The notes beneath the pieces were generated by a model. The model did no database searches. It saw only the letters and a program-made list of their open reading frames with translations, and was not told the DNA's origin. This document shows, piece by piece, positions 11,051 to 23,173 of a stretch of DNA of 64,000 bases. Numbering within the stretch: the first letter of the stretch is position 1; every line of letters starts with the position of its first letter. Source of the stretch: Neostapfia colusana (lineage: Eukaryota > Streptophyta > Magnoliopsida > Poales > Poaceae); NCBI GenBank assembly GCA_030760725.1, contig JASWHV010000019.1, positions 30,817,944 through 30,881,943 on the forward strand, in the 5' to 3' direction. Made by a program: the position numbers and the translations under genes.

Positions 11051-13373
11051 TGTAAGGGCCTCAGTTTTGATACATGCTTGATGTGTTCATCACCACACAC
11101 ACACACCTCATTTGAAGCAAGTTGATAAACACATTGGAAGAGCAAGTAACCACCATCAACATGCTAATTAGGGAACAAACTCACATATTGCAAAAGTGGT
11201 ATCTCCCACATGTAATATATAGGGGCTGGGCATATGAAAAACTCCTACACATTGCTAGGAATGTCCATGCCAAGTTTCACCCAAATTCAAAACCTTTTTG
11301 AGGTCATTTTGGGTGTAGCTAGAAAGAGGGCAGTTTGAAACTACATTCAAATTCAAACTGTTTTTATCCCATGAATTCAAAAGTGGGAGACATATTCTTA
11401 TTCAGCACATTTTTGTGAGCTCACACACCAATTTTCACTCCATTTGTAGTTGATCTTGACATGAGCTAAGTGGGGAAAATTCAAACTTTATTTGAATTTC
11501 GAACGGAACATGTGCTGAAATTTATCCAAACCAAACCCAATTTGAATTCTAACCAATTCAAATGGCTCAAAGGTTGATAATTCAAATCACCAGGGGCTTT
11601 GTGGGAACTACTTTTCACAACAGGAGATTGGAGTTAAGTTCAGAGGTTAAAATTGAGGGTGGGACCCACATGTCATAGAGATAAGAGTGAAGACTTGCAC
11701 ACAAAGTCACAGCCTCGGTGGGAAATTCCACCGAGCAGCTGCCGGTTCAACGCTACCGAGAGCTGCCTGTGCGCCACCGAGGAGGAGCAGCGCCACCAGC
11801 TGCTTCCCGCTTCCACACGCGAGCCCAGGGTCGATCCCGGGGTCCTCTTAAGGCGTTCCACCGAGGCGATCATCGCTCATTTCCTTCTCCTCAGTGCACA
11901 CCGTGTCCCCCGGCTTCCGCCTCTCTGCTCGATCGGGAAACCGCAAAAACATCGCGCCCCTCCTTCCCCGAGCTGCTAGGCAGCACCCTGAGGTCACACT
12001 CCACTTCCCCGACGCCAAAAACCCCGAGCTCCGGCCTCCCTTGCCCGAGAACGATCGCCACAGCGGCGACCTAACCTCAGCCGAAGGTCAGGCGCTCGTG
12101 GACAGCATTCCACAGAGGCTTTGACGGTCCAGCAAGAGCGGCAACAGGAGCGCGCAACCACCGTGTTGCTCTCCCCCAAGTCTTGAAGCAAACCGTGAAG
12201 AATCTGCTACGAATTTCCAGATTTTGCTCCGGCGGTCTTAAACCGAGCTTCCGGTACGGATTCTTCGAATTCACGCTCTATGATCCTTCTTAAGTTATCA
12301 AATCTTGCACATAGGCGCTGGACTTGCCGGCGATCAATTTCCTTTCTGCATCCGTGGTATGAAACCGACTAGGAGTGACGAATTTTGAGCTCGATCGAGG
12401 GCGTTCATGGTGGGCACGATCGGTCACACGGTGCCGACCAACTTGCCGCCACCTTTGAACACTTTTGAAACCTTGTCGATCTTCCTAGAGGTGTACTGAT
12501 GCTGTAGAACCGATTGTTCGAGGTCTTGGCGGGTTAGAACCCACGGCTGACGGCGCCGAACCTCAACCGAGGCCGCCGCACGTCGCCGGGTTTTTTCCGG
12601 TCACCGCCAGCCGAAACTGACACCACAGACGTGTTCCTTGACGTCGATAACCCCTTGGCGGCGAGTTTCAGACCGTACGATAGCCGGCAACGGCAATACG
12701 GCGAGCTCCGAGTCTGCTCCGGCGAGGGGAGGCGGCGCGGGCGCGAAGGAGCGTCGGGAGGAAGAAGACGACGCGGGGCCCGGCCGTCAGCGACTTAAAA
12801 ATTCAAATCAGGATCGGGTGTGGCTGGGATCCATTGTGCAGGCACGCAGGAACCCCGCAGACCACGGAGTGCCGACACCTCAGTGTGCAACACGTGTCCC
12901 CGTGGCCCACCCGCAGGTTTAAACTTTTCCCTGAATTTCAGATTCTATTCAAACTTCAAATCCTCATAACATTGGCTAGAAAGCTCCAAATCAAGTGAAC
13001 CAAATTTTGTTGGATTCAGCTCTCTGAGTACTTTCCAGGAAATCAAATTTCACTTCATGAAAATCCTTATTTCTCCATAATTAATTCCTCAAATTGTAAA
13101 CCGTTGTGGAATTTTAACTGGAGAATCCCTTGGAGGAAAAGTCTGAAATTTTTCTGGGATGTTCACCAAAATATCCCTGAACTACCATAAAAGTTTCAGA
13201 TCCATTTGAGCTCATTTGATCCACCTAATGGTATGATTAGTGAAACTGTTCCAGAGAAAATAGAAAATGTTCAGAAACATTTTCAGAATTTTCTCTGAAA
13301 TTGTGTGGCTCATATCTTTAGCTAGGAACCGCCAAATTAAGTGAGACCAACTCCATTAGAACCCTCTGAAAAT
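11051..13373 (+). repeat. Element A 3' LTR, left piece
   Basis: Collinear with 334-2660 of the A 5' LTR, beginning TGTAAGGG right after the polypurine tract. It stops abruptly after CTCTGAAAAT and is followed by an inverted pol fragment and then element B. LTR sequence equivalent to 2661-3169 of the 5' copy (509 bp) is absent here, and the LTR resumes at 42208. It contains no gene. Confidence 0.93.
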
Positions 13374-13530
13374 GTACCTGAGGCGCTTGTGGTGGATATA
13401 TAAATGCAAGAGGTTACCGAGTAGGTAGTCCCTCCACATTTTGAGTGCGAGTACCACGGCAGCGAGTTCTCAATCATGAGTCGGATAGTGTTGCTCATGA
13501 TTCCTGAGTTGCCGTGATCCATACACGACC
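13374..13530 (-). pseudogene. Inverted 157 bp RNase H fragment at the left border of B
   Basis: Read on the minus strand this matches, over exactly the same length, the RNase H region at 9155-9311 of element A, including YGSRQLRNHEQ. I count about 24 mismatches in 157 bases, so it derives from a related element rather than from A itself. It sits inside the A 3' LTR in place of 509 bp of LTR, and its right end is the first base before element B. Probably DNA or cDNA filler joined during a break repair. Confidence 0.85.
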
Positions 13531-16500
13531 TGTAAGGGCCTCAGTTTTTGACACACATTTGCAGTGTTCATCACCACACCACACACCTCATTTGAGGAAG
13601 GATGATGAACACAAATGAAGAGCAAGTAACAATTATCAACATGCTCATTAGAGAACAAACTAACACATTACCAAAGTGGTATTTCACACATGTGATATAA
13701 GGGGGGCTGGACATATGAAAATTCCTACATTTTGCTAAGGATGTCCATGCCAAGTTTCACCCAAATTCCAAACCTTTTTGAGGTCATTTTGGGTATAGTT
13801 AGAAAGAGGGCAGTTTGAAACCATATTCAAATTTAAACTGTTTTTATCCAATGAATTTAAAAGTGGGAGGAATATTCTTACTCAGCACATTTTTGTGAGC
13901 CCACACACCAATTTTCACTCCATTTGGAGTTGATCTTGACATGAGCTAAGTGGGACACATTCAAACTTCATTTGAATTCAAAACTGCACTTGTGCTGAAA
14001 TTCACTCAAACGAAACCCAATTTGAACTTTGATCAATTCAAATTGTTCATGGGTGGATAATTTGAATTACCAGGGGTACTATGGGGATCACTGTTTACAA
14101 CAGTGATTAGGAGTAAATTTCAGAGGTTAAAACTGGAAGTGGGTCCCACATGTCAGCCACTGCTCAGATCAAACCGACTGAGACTTTTCTCACTCGGGTC
14201 GCCGAGCCGCCGCTGCGATCGCCACCGAGGGCAGTCGCCGCGCCAGCAGCTGCTTGCCCACGCGCGGGCGTGAGGCGGTGCAGAGTCTTCTTAAGGCGCC
14301 TGCCCCCCCTCCTCGGCCGAGGCATCGCCGTTCTTCCCCGCAAGAACTCAGCGCCGGCCGAATTTTCCGCAGCTCGGAATCGATCGGAGAACGCCGATCA
14401 CAGCTCCCTCCGTCCACTCCAGAGCCCCAGCAAGGTACTAGAGAACTCCTCCGTCCTCCCCGCTGCTAGAATTCCGTTGAAACCAATTGATATCGGCTGT
14501 GCCGAAAGATCAAATTCGGGACTTGGAACCGCCGCACCTCGGGCTCCCGTGGACAGCCCAACCAGGGCGTTGTCACGCCCGAGCCAAGGCACCCATGGAC
14601 GCGCTGGTGACCAGTGCTGCTCATCCCCGAGCCACAGCTCGAGTGGTTGCTCACCGGCGGCAAATTTCCACTTTTCCCCTTTCTGTGTGCAGAACGACCT
14701 TCGGGTGCGATTCTGTTTAATTCGTGCTCTAGAAAGGATTAGGGGGCCTCAAGCCGCTTTCACACAAGCTAGACACGGTAACGCACAAGTTGCCTTCACA
14801 ACTCTGGGCCGGAGAACCTCTGTACCCGGCGTAATTCGAGGTCTACTAATGGCAGAATGAACGGGCGGCATCGGGCGCACGGTGAGGACCTATTTCGGGC
14901 CTTCCCCGAGCTGCCTCGAGCTCATGTCGACCTTCACTGAGGTCCACTGGTGCTCCCCGACCGGTTTCCCAAGAAGTTGAGGTGCTAGGGAAGTCAGCCG
15001 ACATGGCCGAAGTTGTTCCGAGGTGGCGGCTCGTCGCCGACCATGCTCCGGCCATTTTCATGAGCAGCTGACCCTAGAATCCTGTCCCCCGAGTAAAAGT
15101 AGGCAGGGGCGGCCAGAATCGAGAAGTTTGGAGCTGTACAGAAGCCGGCGGCGAGGTCCCTCGGCGGCGGGGCGCGGGCGTCGCGAGGTTGAAGAAGGGG
15201 GTGGACCCCAGCTGTCAGCAGGAGATATTTTGAATCGGGATCCGGATGCGGCCGGGATCGGGTGTGCTGGCGCGCAAAATCATTGTGGGCCGCGGTGTGC
15301 CGTCGCCTCGGCGTGCGACGCGTGTCACCTGGGCCCACGCGCGAGTTTAAACTTTTCCCCGATTTTCAGATTTCATTCAAACTTCAAATCCTCATAACTT
15401 TGGCTAGAAAGCTCCAAATTGAGTGAACCAAATTTTGCTGGATTCAGCTTTCTGAGTACCTTCCAGCAAATCAAGTTTCACTTCACGAAATTCCTTAATT
15501 CTTCAGAATTAAATCCTCAAAATTTAAACTGGTTGGAATTTTAACTGGAAAATCCTGTGGGGGCAAATTCTGAAATTTTGGTGGGATGTTCACCAAAATA
15601 TCCCTGAACTACCATAAAAATTTCAGATCCATTTGAGCTCATCTGATCCATTTAATGGGGTGATTAGTGAAACTGTTCCAGAGAAAATAGAAAATGTTCA
15701 GAAACATTTTCAGAATTTTCTCTGAAATTGTTTAGCTCATAACTTTAGCTAGGAACCTTCAAATTAAGTGAGACAAACTCCATTAGAACCCTCTGAAAAT
15801 CTAGTTTTCAGAAAGTCATAGTTTGTTTCATGAAAATTCCTAGAACACTCTAAGAGTTCCAATTAAGGTCAAGGACATAATTAATTGTGGAGGGCTCAAA
15901 TGAGCTTTGCTGCAACTAAAACTTGACCAAGTTTCTGTTTAGTTTGTAACCAAGCCACAATAAAAGTTTCACAGTCATTAGGTCTGTCTAGCAAAGGTTA
16001 TAAGCTTCACAAATTCAAATTTAATGTAAATGCATTCCAATTAATACATGTATGTCTTATATCATGTAGTCGCTAAGATCGAGGAGGAACCCGAAGTCCT
16101 AGACTTCGTTACTCCGGAGGAGCAACTAGCCTACGACCAAGAGCAGCAAGGCAAGCTCCGGTTTGCATTAACCTTTTTACAAATTTTTATTGTTTTGAGC
16201 ACATATTTGTTTCCTTTATTCTTTGCATTAGAGTCTTGTTTGGAAGCCCACTGCATAGCCAAGAGAACCATGGGTTGGGTTTAGGATTGCAAACCCCGTT
16301 AGCTACTGCATTGCTAGGATAGAGTAGGATTCGGTACAAGTCGAGTAGTTGGAACTACTCGCGAGCATAGGCTAGAGGCACTCAACTCGGGTAGTTATAG
16401 CACATGAAACACATGGCAAGAAAATGAGACCAAGCGGAGGGTAAGGGCAGCAGGACTTTGGGGCCTGTGTGCTGTAGCTCCACTTGTGTCGATTGAGGAC

Positions 16501-17557
16501 CGAGCCGTGTGCGGGCCTGTTGAAGAAGCTAGAACAGTACCGAAGACCTACCGGCTATATGGGAACCTGGAAACTGATGTAACTCGGGTAGCTGGGTATT
16601 GAGGCATTGCCCGCCGTTCAGAGGGTAGGTTGAGAGCTTGAGGTGTAAATCGGCTGGCGGCACTGAGATGCTCGTGCAGAGACCTCTTGCTCGGGACGAT
16701 GGGACCGGTTCAATATTTGGCTGACGGGCGAAAGGTGGTTGCGTACGGCGTCTGTGATGGTTGTTGTAGGCAACATCGAGTACGGGCGTACGTGACGGGC
16801 TGTTCGGGTAACCCTGCAGGTGTAAATCGATTATAATCGCCGTCCCTCGCGGTCAGTGAGTACCACTTGTTCACTGTACCGTGACGTAGAAAGAACAGGC
16901 TAGTTATATGTTAAAATGTTGCTGATTGAAAGATGGACTTGATTGCTAATGACTTGCTGTAGTTTAGAGCTAACTAAAGTTCATTTTGACTTTGGGCAAA
17001 GTACATGAGAGAAATGTGTTTCTTGTTTGATTGCGGCTCTCTCATGTGCCTTAGCGTAAGGTTCTCCACAATCTGCTGCTAAAACATGAAAATAAGGTTC
17101 TACTAATTAGGCGAGTCCTTGCAAATGATTTTTACCTCATGTAACCCATTACCCCTCATGTAGAAGTTCCATGTTTAGGTGAGACGGGTCAGACTTGCTG
17201 AGCCTTCGTGCTCACTGCTTGTGTTTGAAGTTTTTGCAGGGTTCTATGAGGAAGGGACTCCCGAAGAGGAGACGGAACCCCAGGAGGGGAACCCCGTCGA
17301 GTGGGAGTCGTGCACGCCGCAGAGTTAGTTTGCGTGTGTGCTAGCAAGGACACGTTCGAGGGCTGAACGTGGACTTGATGCGTAGTCTACGCCCTTGAGT
17401 GTAGACTAACCTTATTTTGATGTAAATATGTTCATAAACCTGTTTATGTAATAAAATTTCGCTTCCGCTTTGTACCTTTGACGTGTGTTATCCGGTGCTG
17501 TGCAACGCAGTACCCCTCAGTGTGATCCTGGCTCGACAAGACCGTGGGGTCGTGTCA
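13531..17557 (+). repeat. Element B 5' LTR (4027 bp)
   Basis: TG to CA boundaries, with PBS four bases downstream. A candidate GT-AG intron spans 14435-14692 (CAAG before GTACTAG, and TGTGTGCAG at its end), matching one in the C LTRs. The coding-like blocks are at 16070-16150 and 17240-17328, with AATAAA at 17450-17455. The GC-rich middle carries several chance frames (for example 14150-14860) that I do not count as genes. Confidence 0.93.
16070..17328 (+). other. LTR-internal split reading frame, B 5' LTR copy
   Basis: Block 1 (16070-16150) begins after ATCATGTAG and encodes AKIEEEPEVLDFVTPEEQ and more, ending CAAG before GCAAGC. Block 2 (17240-17328) begins after TTTTTGCAG, continues in the same frame once 16151-17239 is removed, and encodes FYEEGTPEEETEPQEG onward to ESCTPQS and TAG at 17326-17328. 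Block 1 enters in phase 1, so an upstream exon would be needed; I could not find one. No ATG is assigned. The peptide is strongly acidic and unlike any protein I recognise. Confidence 0.6.
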
Positions 17558-17561
17558 GCAT

Positions 17562-17573
17562 TGGTATCAGAGC
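17562..17573 (+). other. Element B primer-binding site (initiator tRNA-Met)
   Basis: TGGTATCAGAGC four bases after the 5' LTR, identical to that of A. Confidence 0.93.
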
Positions 17574-19055
17574 TCGCTTGAGGTTTAACGCACTACAAAG
17601 GTCATCTTTTTCAAAAATCCAGTGAGGAACGAGTTAGTAGCCCGTATAAGGATGTTATTAGCATATAGAAAGTGGCATATTAACTATTTGATTAAGTCAG
17701 AAAATCGTGCATCTCGGGACGTGTATGTCCTGGGGGGTGCACGTAAGCGCTGTCCACCAGTGCGCACAAGCTGAAGGGTGGAGCCCCACGGGTGGCAGGT
17801 AACCCGACCCGCTTTGATATCCTCTACGACTCTTCATGTCGTTTGGGGTATTAGAGCAACGTCTGTCCCTGGCATGCGTGGTGCAACTTGGGAGACCCCG
17901 TCACGTGGTCTGAAACGTGAACATGTAACTCAAGGCGTGTTTGGCTTGAGAACATCCGGGCGAGTGATGACGGCCGGGTGTACTAACTGTATGGATTCCG
18001 GGCTCGGTGTGCAGCCGAGTCTGATGATTGTTTGAGTTTCTGCAGGTAGCCTGACCACGAAACGGTAGACGTGTAGCATCCGTGTGCGAGTGACGAGTAG
18101 TGCCACTGAACTAACGAAGCCGGCTAAGTCCGGTATTGGTTTTTCCTTTGTGAGGACGTAGTACCGACATAATCTGGTGACGCATCGACGTCACCCCCCA
18201 TTAAATGAACAACTTCATTTAAAAACTTGAAAGTTTTGATCCAAAGTAGTAAAACTTGATGTAAGTCCTTCCCTTGAACAGGATATTCAAAGTTAACAAG
18301 TTTTCAACTTATAGGTTGTTAAGGACAGAGCACTCTGTTTTCAGCTGAATCAAGGCCGAAGTTAATCAGAGGTTAGAGGTTGAGTTCTTTCGAGGCTGGG
18401 GTCGTATGATACATTTCTGGAAAGCGTTGGAAGAGCTTTACAACTCTTCTGTTGAGGTCCATAGGTGTTTCATCCCTTAACCTATCGAAAAATGCAGTAG
18501 AGTTGAAACTGTCCAGAAAACAGGGCAGCGCAAAGACTCTCTGTAAACTCTCTGTAAATTAAGCATAACTTCCTTCTTAAAATCCAAAAATATAAAATGA
18601 GGTAGTTCTGGAAAGCTTATGAGGTGGGTTACAACTTTGTAACAGAAAGTTTTGTCAAATTAGGAACAGAATTAACTGGGATTCTTGGATCAAATCAGTA
18701 CCTAAAGCAGGGAGGTGCTGTCCAATTTTCTCCAGGAATTCTGTTAACTTTGACATCTCATAACTTTTGAACCAAGATAGATCTTACGCCAAGCAAATAC
18801 TTTCTGGAAAGCTGTTGAAGTTAGCCTTAACTTTGATGTTTAGCTCCAGAACTGGTTTTGCTTTAACATGGCCTAAATCAGGTTGAAATGGAAACTGGTC
18901 AGGGCTGTCATGGGAACAGCAGATCAGCAGTCAAATTTGTTTAAAATTTGAACTATGTTTCCAAATTTTATGGGTTCAATGACACGTTTTATGTTATAAC
19001 TCAGCGGTTTACTGTTTAAATAAATATTTGACATTTCTCAAATATATTTTTACAG
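17574..19055 (+). other. Element B untranslated leader
   Basis: About 1.48 kb without a gene, collinear with the A leader. It ends in a T-rich tract and TACAG directly before the aORF ATG. A short open frame at 17778-18035 recurs in C at 24885-25142 only because the leaders are homologous; the A copy does not keep it open. Confidence 0.65.
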
Positions 19056-20000
19056 ATGACAGCAGATAAGCAACTGGAGAACGGGTGGGTGATGTCCCAC
19101 TGTTCTCACCGTAACGGCTACCCGGAAGCATTGTGGCAAATGCTCCAATATTTCGGGTACAACCAGATGCCGCAATACTTCGCCAAGGAAGCAGGCGAAG
19201 AGGGGAACAAGACGTGGATGATCCATGTCGAGGTTCCTGCAGGACCTACGCCACCCGGTTGGGTGCCATTCACCGTCACGGTGAGAGGAAGACAACCGGA
19301 AGGGATGTGGCAAGTGGCAGCCCGTGACACTATGTCACGTTTCTGCCAACTAGACGTGCAGGCTATGGAGGGCACTCCATACGCACTCGTTCTGGTGGAA
19401 GGACGAGCTCAGCATGTGTGGGAAGAGAGGTACCTGGAGACAACGGACCCGAGTTGCCCAAGGTACAACCCCGCGGAGGCAAATCTCAGTCTCCAGATGA
19501 GGGCGGGAAACGCCGTGATGGGCAGCCAAGCTGTTCATACGGAGCATATCGCCACAAAGCTCAAGGAGAGCACAAGACGTGGAGATCATTTCGAGATCGC
19601 TCACAGCGCACTCCGCAATGTGCTCCTTCCAACGATCAAGCGACTGAATGAACAGCACAATCAGTTGCATCGTCTGAAGAAGGCGAAAAGAAAAAGCCGT
19701 GTCGACATCGCGGCGTTACAAGAACTGGTGCAGACCCTAACCCAGCAAAATGAGGACCTTGCTCAAGAGCGGGACGACGCTATTGAGGAAGGACAAGGCT
19801 GGGAAGAGGACTACAACCAAGCTATGGACGAGGTGCATGCTTTGCAGGACCTCGTGCCCCCGGTGTTAGGCGTACCGGTGGTCTTGGGTCTTCCAGCAAT
19901 GGGAGAACCCGGAATGGGAGAAGAGGTGGTAGATCCAGAGCCACCAGCAGAGGTACCGGAGAAGGACGACCCACAGGAGGTCGAGTTCTACTCCGAGTAA
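19056..20000 (+). CDS. Extra ORF upstream of gag (aORF), intact, 314 aa
   Basis: Same length and layout as the A copy: N-terminal domain with QMLQYFGYNQMPQYF and TWMIHVEV, a central K/E/Q-rich probable coiled coil (LNEQHNQLHRLKKAKRK), and an acidic proline-rich tail ending EVEFYSE. About 33 of 314 residues differ from A, with no length change, which is more orderly than the decay of gag and pol around it. ATG abuts the acceptor-like TACAG. It lies 272 bp upstream of the gag start. No known catalytic motif. A plausible role is an accessory RNA- or protein-binding factor, but that is a guess. Confidence 0.8.
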   Translation: MTADKQLENGWVMSHCSHRNGYPEALWQMLQYFGYNQMPQYFAKEAGEEGNKTWMIHVEVPAGPTPPGWVPFTVTVRGRQPEGMWQVAARDTMSRFCQLDVQAMEGTPYALVLVEGRAQHVWEERYLETTDPSCPRYNPAEANLSLQMRAGNAVMGSQAVHTEHIATKLKESTRRGDHFEIAHSALRNVLLPTIKRLNEQHNQLHRLKKAKRKSRVDIAALQELVQTLTQQNEDLAQERDDAIEEGQGWEEDYNQAMDEVHALQDLVPPVLGVPVVLGLPAMGEPGMGEEVVDPEPPAEVPEKDDPQEVEFYSE

Positions 20001-20272
20001 GGGGTTACGGTTGCCAAGTAGGGCAGCCAGGGTAGCGTAACCCAACTTTTGTAATCGGTGACATGTCGTGTAGACAGTAGCGTATGTATAGGTAGTGACG
20101 ACATGAGCATGACTTCTCGGAGATCCGAGAATAATGTATCTTGTATAAAGTTTATGCTTTATCAATATATGTGAATGTCGTGCAAATTGATCATGTGTCA
20201 CTTCAATACCTACTGTTGCTTATGGAATTTTAAGTAAGACATGTGCTAATTGCTGCTGTTTTGAATTTCAGA

Positions 20273-20620
20273 ATGACGCGTACTCGTGCCAACCCTGACG
20301 TTGGGGGTACCAGTCAAGGGGGAGAGACCTCCCAACCACCTCCCGAGGACTCCTCGGGACAACAACAGCAACAGCAGCAACAGCGACAGCAATCACCGCC
20401 ACCGCCACTTCCAACGGTTACATTGGCCGACATCGTCGCGGCAATGGCGGGCTCGCATCAGCAACACACGGAGTTGCTGCAAACGCTTATTGCCAATACG
20501 TCTCGCCCAGAGAGACGTCAAGACCGGGAGGAGCGTCAACAGAGCTCCTACTCCGACTTCCTGGCAACTCATCCCCCGGTATTCTCAAGGGCGGATGAAC
20601 CACTTGACGCGGACAACTGG
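20273..20620 (+). pseudogene. Element B gag, 5' part, interrupted by element C
   Basis: ATG at 20273 follows TTTCAG and one base, and the protein starts MTRTRANPD. It has the Q-rich segment, then PPPPLPTVTLADIVAAM, and reaches DEPLDADNW. Here C is inserted; the same frame resumes at 33802 as LRAIEMKFGLL. Apart from C this part of gag is open and resembles A closely. Confidence 0.92.
20616..20620. repeat. Target-site duplication of element C, left copy
   Basis: ACTGG immediately before the C 5' LTR, repeated at 33797-33801 immediately after the C 3' LTR. Removing C with one copy restores the uninterrupted B gag frame. Confidence 0.96.
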
Positions 20621-21376
20621 TGTAAGGGCCTCAGTTTTTGACACTCATTTGCAGTGTTCATCACCACACCACACACCTCATTTGAGGAAGAATGATGAAC
20701 ACAAATAAAGAGCAAGTAACAATTATCAACATGCTCATTAGGGAACAAACTCACATATTGCAAAAGTGGTACTTCCCACATGTGATATAGATGGGCTGGA
20801 CATATGAAAACTCCTACACTTTGCTAAGGATGTCCATGCCAAGTTCCACCCAAATTCAAAACCTTTTTGAGGTCATTTTGGGTATGGTTAGGAAGGGGAC
20901 AGTTTGAAACCATATTCAAATTCAAACTGTTTTCACCCACTGAATTTGAAAGTGGAAGGCATATTTTTGCTCAGCACATTTTTGTGAGCTCACACACCAA
21001 TTTTCACTCCATTTGGAGTTGATCTTGACATGAGCTAAGGGAGAGAAATTCAAACTTTATTTGAATTTCAAACTGCACTTGTGCTGAAATTCATTCAAAC
21101 CAAACCTCATTTGAACTTTGATCAATTCAAATGGCTCTTGGGTGAATAATTTGAATTGCCAAGGGTAGAATAGGGTTCACTGTTTACCACAGCTGTTAGG
21201 AATAAATTTCAGAGGTTAAAAGAGAAGTGGGACCCACATGTCAGCCTCAGCCTCAAAGCAAACCGACTGAAACACAGTTCAGTCGGTTCCCGGCAGCTGT
21301 GCGCGCGCGCCACCGAAGGGGGCAGCCGGCGCCAGCTCCTGCTGCGTGCCCCAAGCCGGAGACCAGACCGCCGGGC

Positions 21377-21384
21377 TATTTATT
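21377..21384 (+). promoter_or_regulatory. Candidate TATA box in the C 5' LTR
   Basis: TATTTATT in an otherwise GC-rich context (GGGC before, CCCTCCCC after), about 756 bases into the LTR. Transcription would begin shortly downstream, giving U3 of roughly 0.8 kb. The identical site in the 3' LTR is at 30508-30515. B has no good TATA at the equivalent place, which lowers confidence. Confidence 0.4.
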
Positions 21385-23173
21385 CCCTCCCCGGTGTGCT
21401 TCAGTCGCCATTCCTCGAGCTGCCGACGCACACGACTTGTTTTCCCACTGCCATCGCCGCCGCTCGAGTTCCTGCTTGATCAAGCCGATCGCAGCTCCCT
21501 CTTTCCATTCCAAGGTCCCAGCAAGGTACTAGCAACCATCCTCCATCCTTCCCATTGATAGAAATCGATTGAAACCGAGTGATATCGGCTGTGCCGAAAG
21601 ATCAAACTCGGAACTGGAAACCGCCGCACCTCGGGCTCTCGTGGACAGCCCAACCTGGGCGTTGTCACGCCCGAGCCAAGGCACCCTTGGACGCGCAAGT
21701 GATCGGTGCTGCTCATCCCCGAGCCACAGCTCGAGTGGTTGCTCACCGGCGGCGAATTTCCATTTTTCCCCTTTCTGTGTGCAGAACGACCCTCGGGTAC
21801 GATTCTGTTTAATTCGTGCTCTAGAAAGGATTAGAGGGCCTCAGGCCACTCCCACACGAACTAGACACGGTGACGCACAAGTTGCCTTCACAACTCTGGG
21901 CCGGAGAACTTCTGTGCCCGGCGTAATTCAAGGTCTACTAATGGCGGAACGCACGGGGGGTATCGGGCGCACGGTGAGGACCTATTTCGGGCCTTCCCCG
22001 AGCTGCCCCGAGTTCATGTCGACCTTCTCTGAGGTCCACTGATGCTCCCCGACCGGTTTCCCAAGTAGCTGAGGCACTAGGAGCATCAGCCGACATGGCC
22101 GAAGTCGTTCCGATATGGCGGCTCGTCGCCGACCATGCTCCGGCCGTTGTCATGAGCAGCTGACCCTCGGATCATGTTCCCCAAGTAAAAGTAGGCAGGG
22201 GCGGCCAGAATCAAGAAGTTTGAAGCTGTACAGCAGCCGGCGGCGAGCTCTCCGGCGAGGTCCCTCGGCGGCGGAGCGCGGGTGTCGCGAGGTTGAAGAA
22301 GGGGGTGGACCCCAGCTGTCAGCGGCCGATATTTTGAATCGGGATCCGGCTGCGGCCGGGATCGGGTGTGCTGGCGCGCAAAAGCCTTGTGGGCCGCGGT
22401 GTGCTGTCGCTTCGGCGTGCGACGCGTGTCCCCTGGGCCCACGCGCGAGTTTAAACTTTTCCCCGATTTTCAGATTTCCTTCAAACTTCAAATCCTTATA
22501 ACTTTGGCTAGAAAGCTCCAAATTGAGTGAACCAAATTTTGCTGGATTCAGCTCTTTGAGTACTTTCCAAAAAATCAAGTGTCACTTCATGAAATTCCCT
22601 AATTCTCCAGAATTAATTCCTTAATGTTTAAACTGTTAGGAATTTTAACTGGAGAATCCTTTGGCGGAAAATCCTGAAATTTTGCTGAGATGTTCACCAA
22701 AATATCATTGAGCTACCATAAAAATTTCAGATCCATTTGAGCTCATTTAGTCCACCTAATGGTGTGATTAGTAAAACTGTTCCAGAGAAAATAGAAAATG
22801 TTCAGAAACATTTTCAGAATTTTCTCTGAAATTGTTTAGCTCATATCTTTAGTTAGAGACTTCCAAATTAAGTGAGACCAATTCCATTAGAACCCTCTGA
22901 AAATCTAGTTTTCAGAAAGTCATAGTTTGTTTCATGAAACTACCTAGAACACCCTAAAAGCCTTTAATTAAGGTCAAGGACATAATTATTTGTGGAGGGC
23001 TCAAATGAGCTTTGCTGCAACTAAAACTTGACCAAGTCTCTGTTTAGGTTGTAACCAAGCCACAGTAAAAGTTTCACAGTCATTAGGTCTATCTAGTAAA
23101 GGTTATAGACTTCACAACTTCAAAGTTAATACAAAAGCATTTAATTAATACATACATTGTTCTTATCATGTAG

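Noticed and set aside
14150..14860. 236-codon frame in the B 5' LTR core
   Set aside because: The B 3' LTR and the C LTRs break it in different places; composition is that of GC-rich DNA without motifs.
22115..22501. 128-codon frame repeated in the C LTRs (also 31246-31632) and in B
   Set aside because: Copies in C are identical because the LTRs are, not because of selection. No domain is seen and the A LTR does not keep it.
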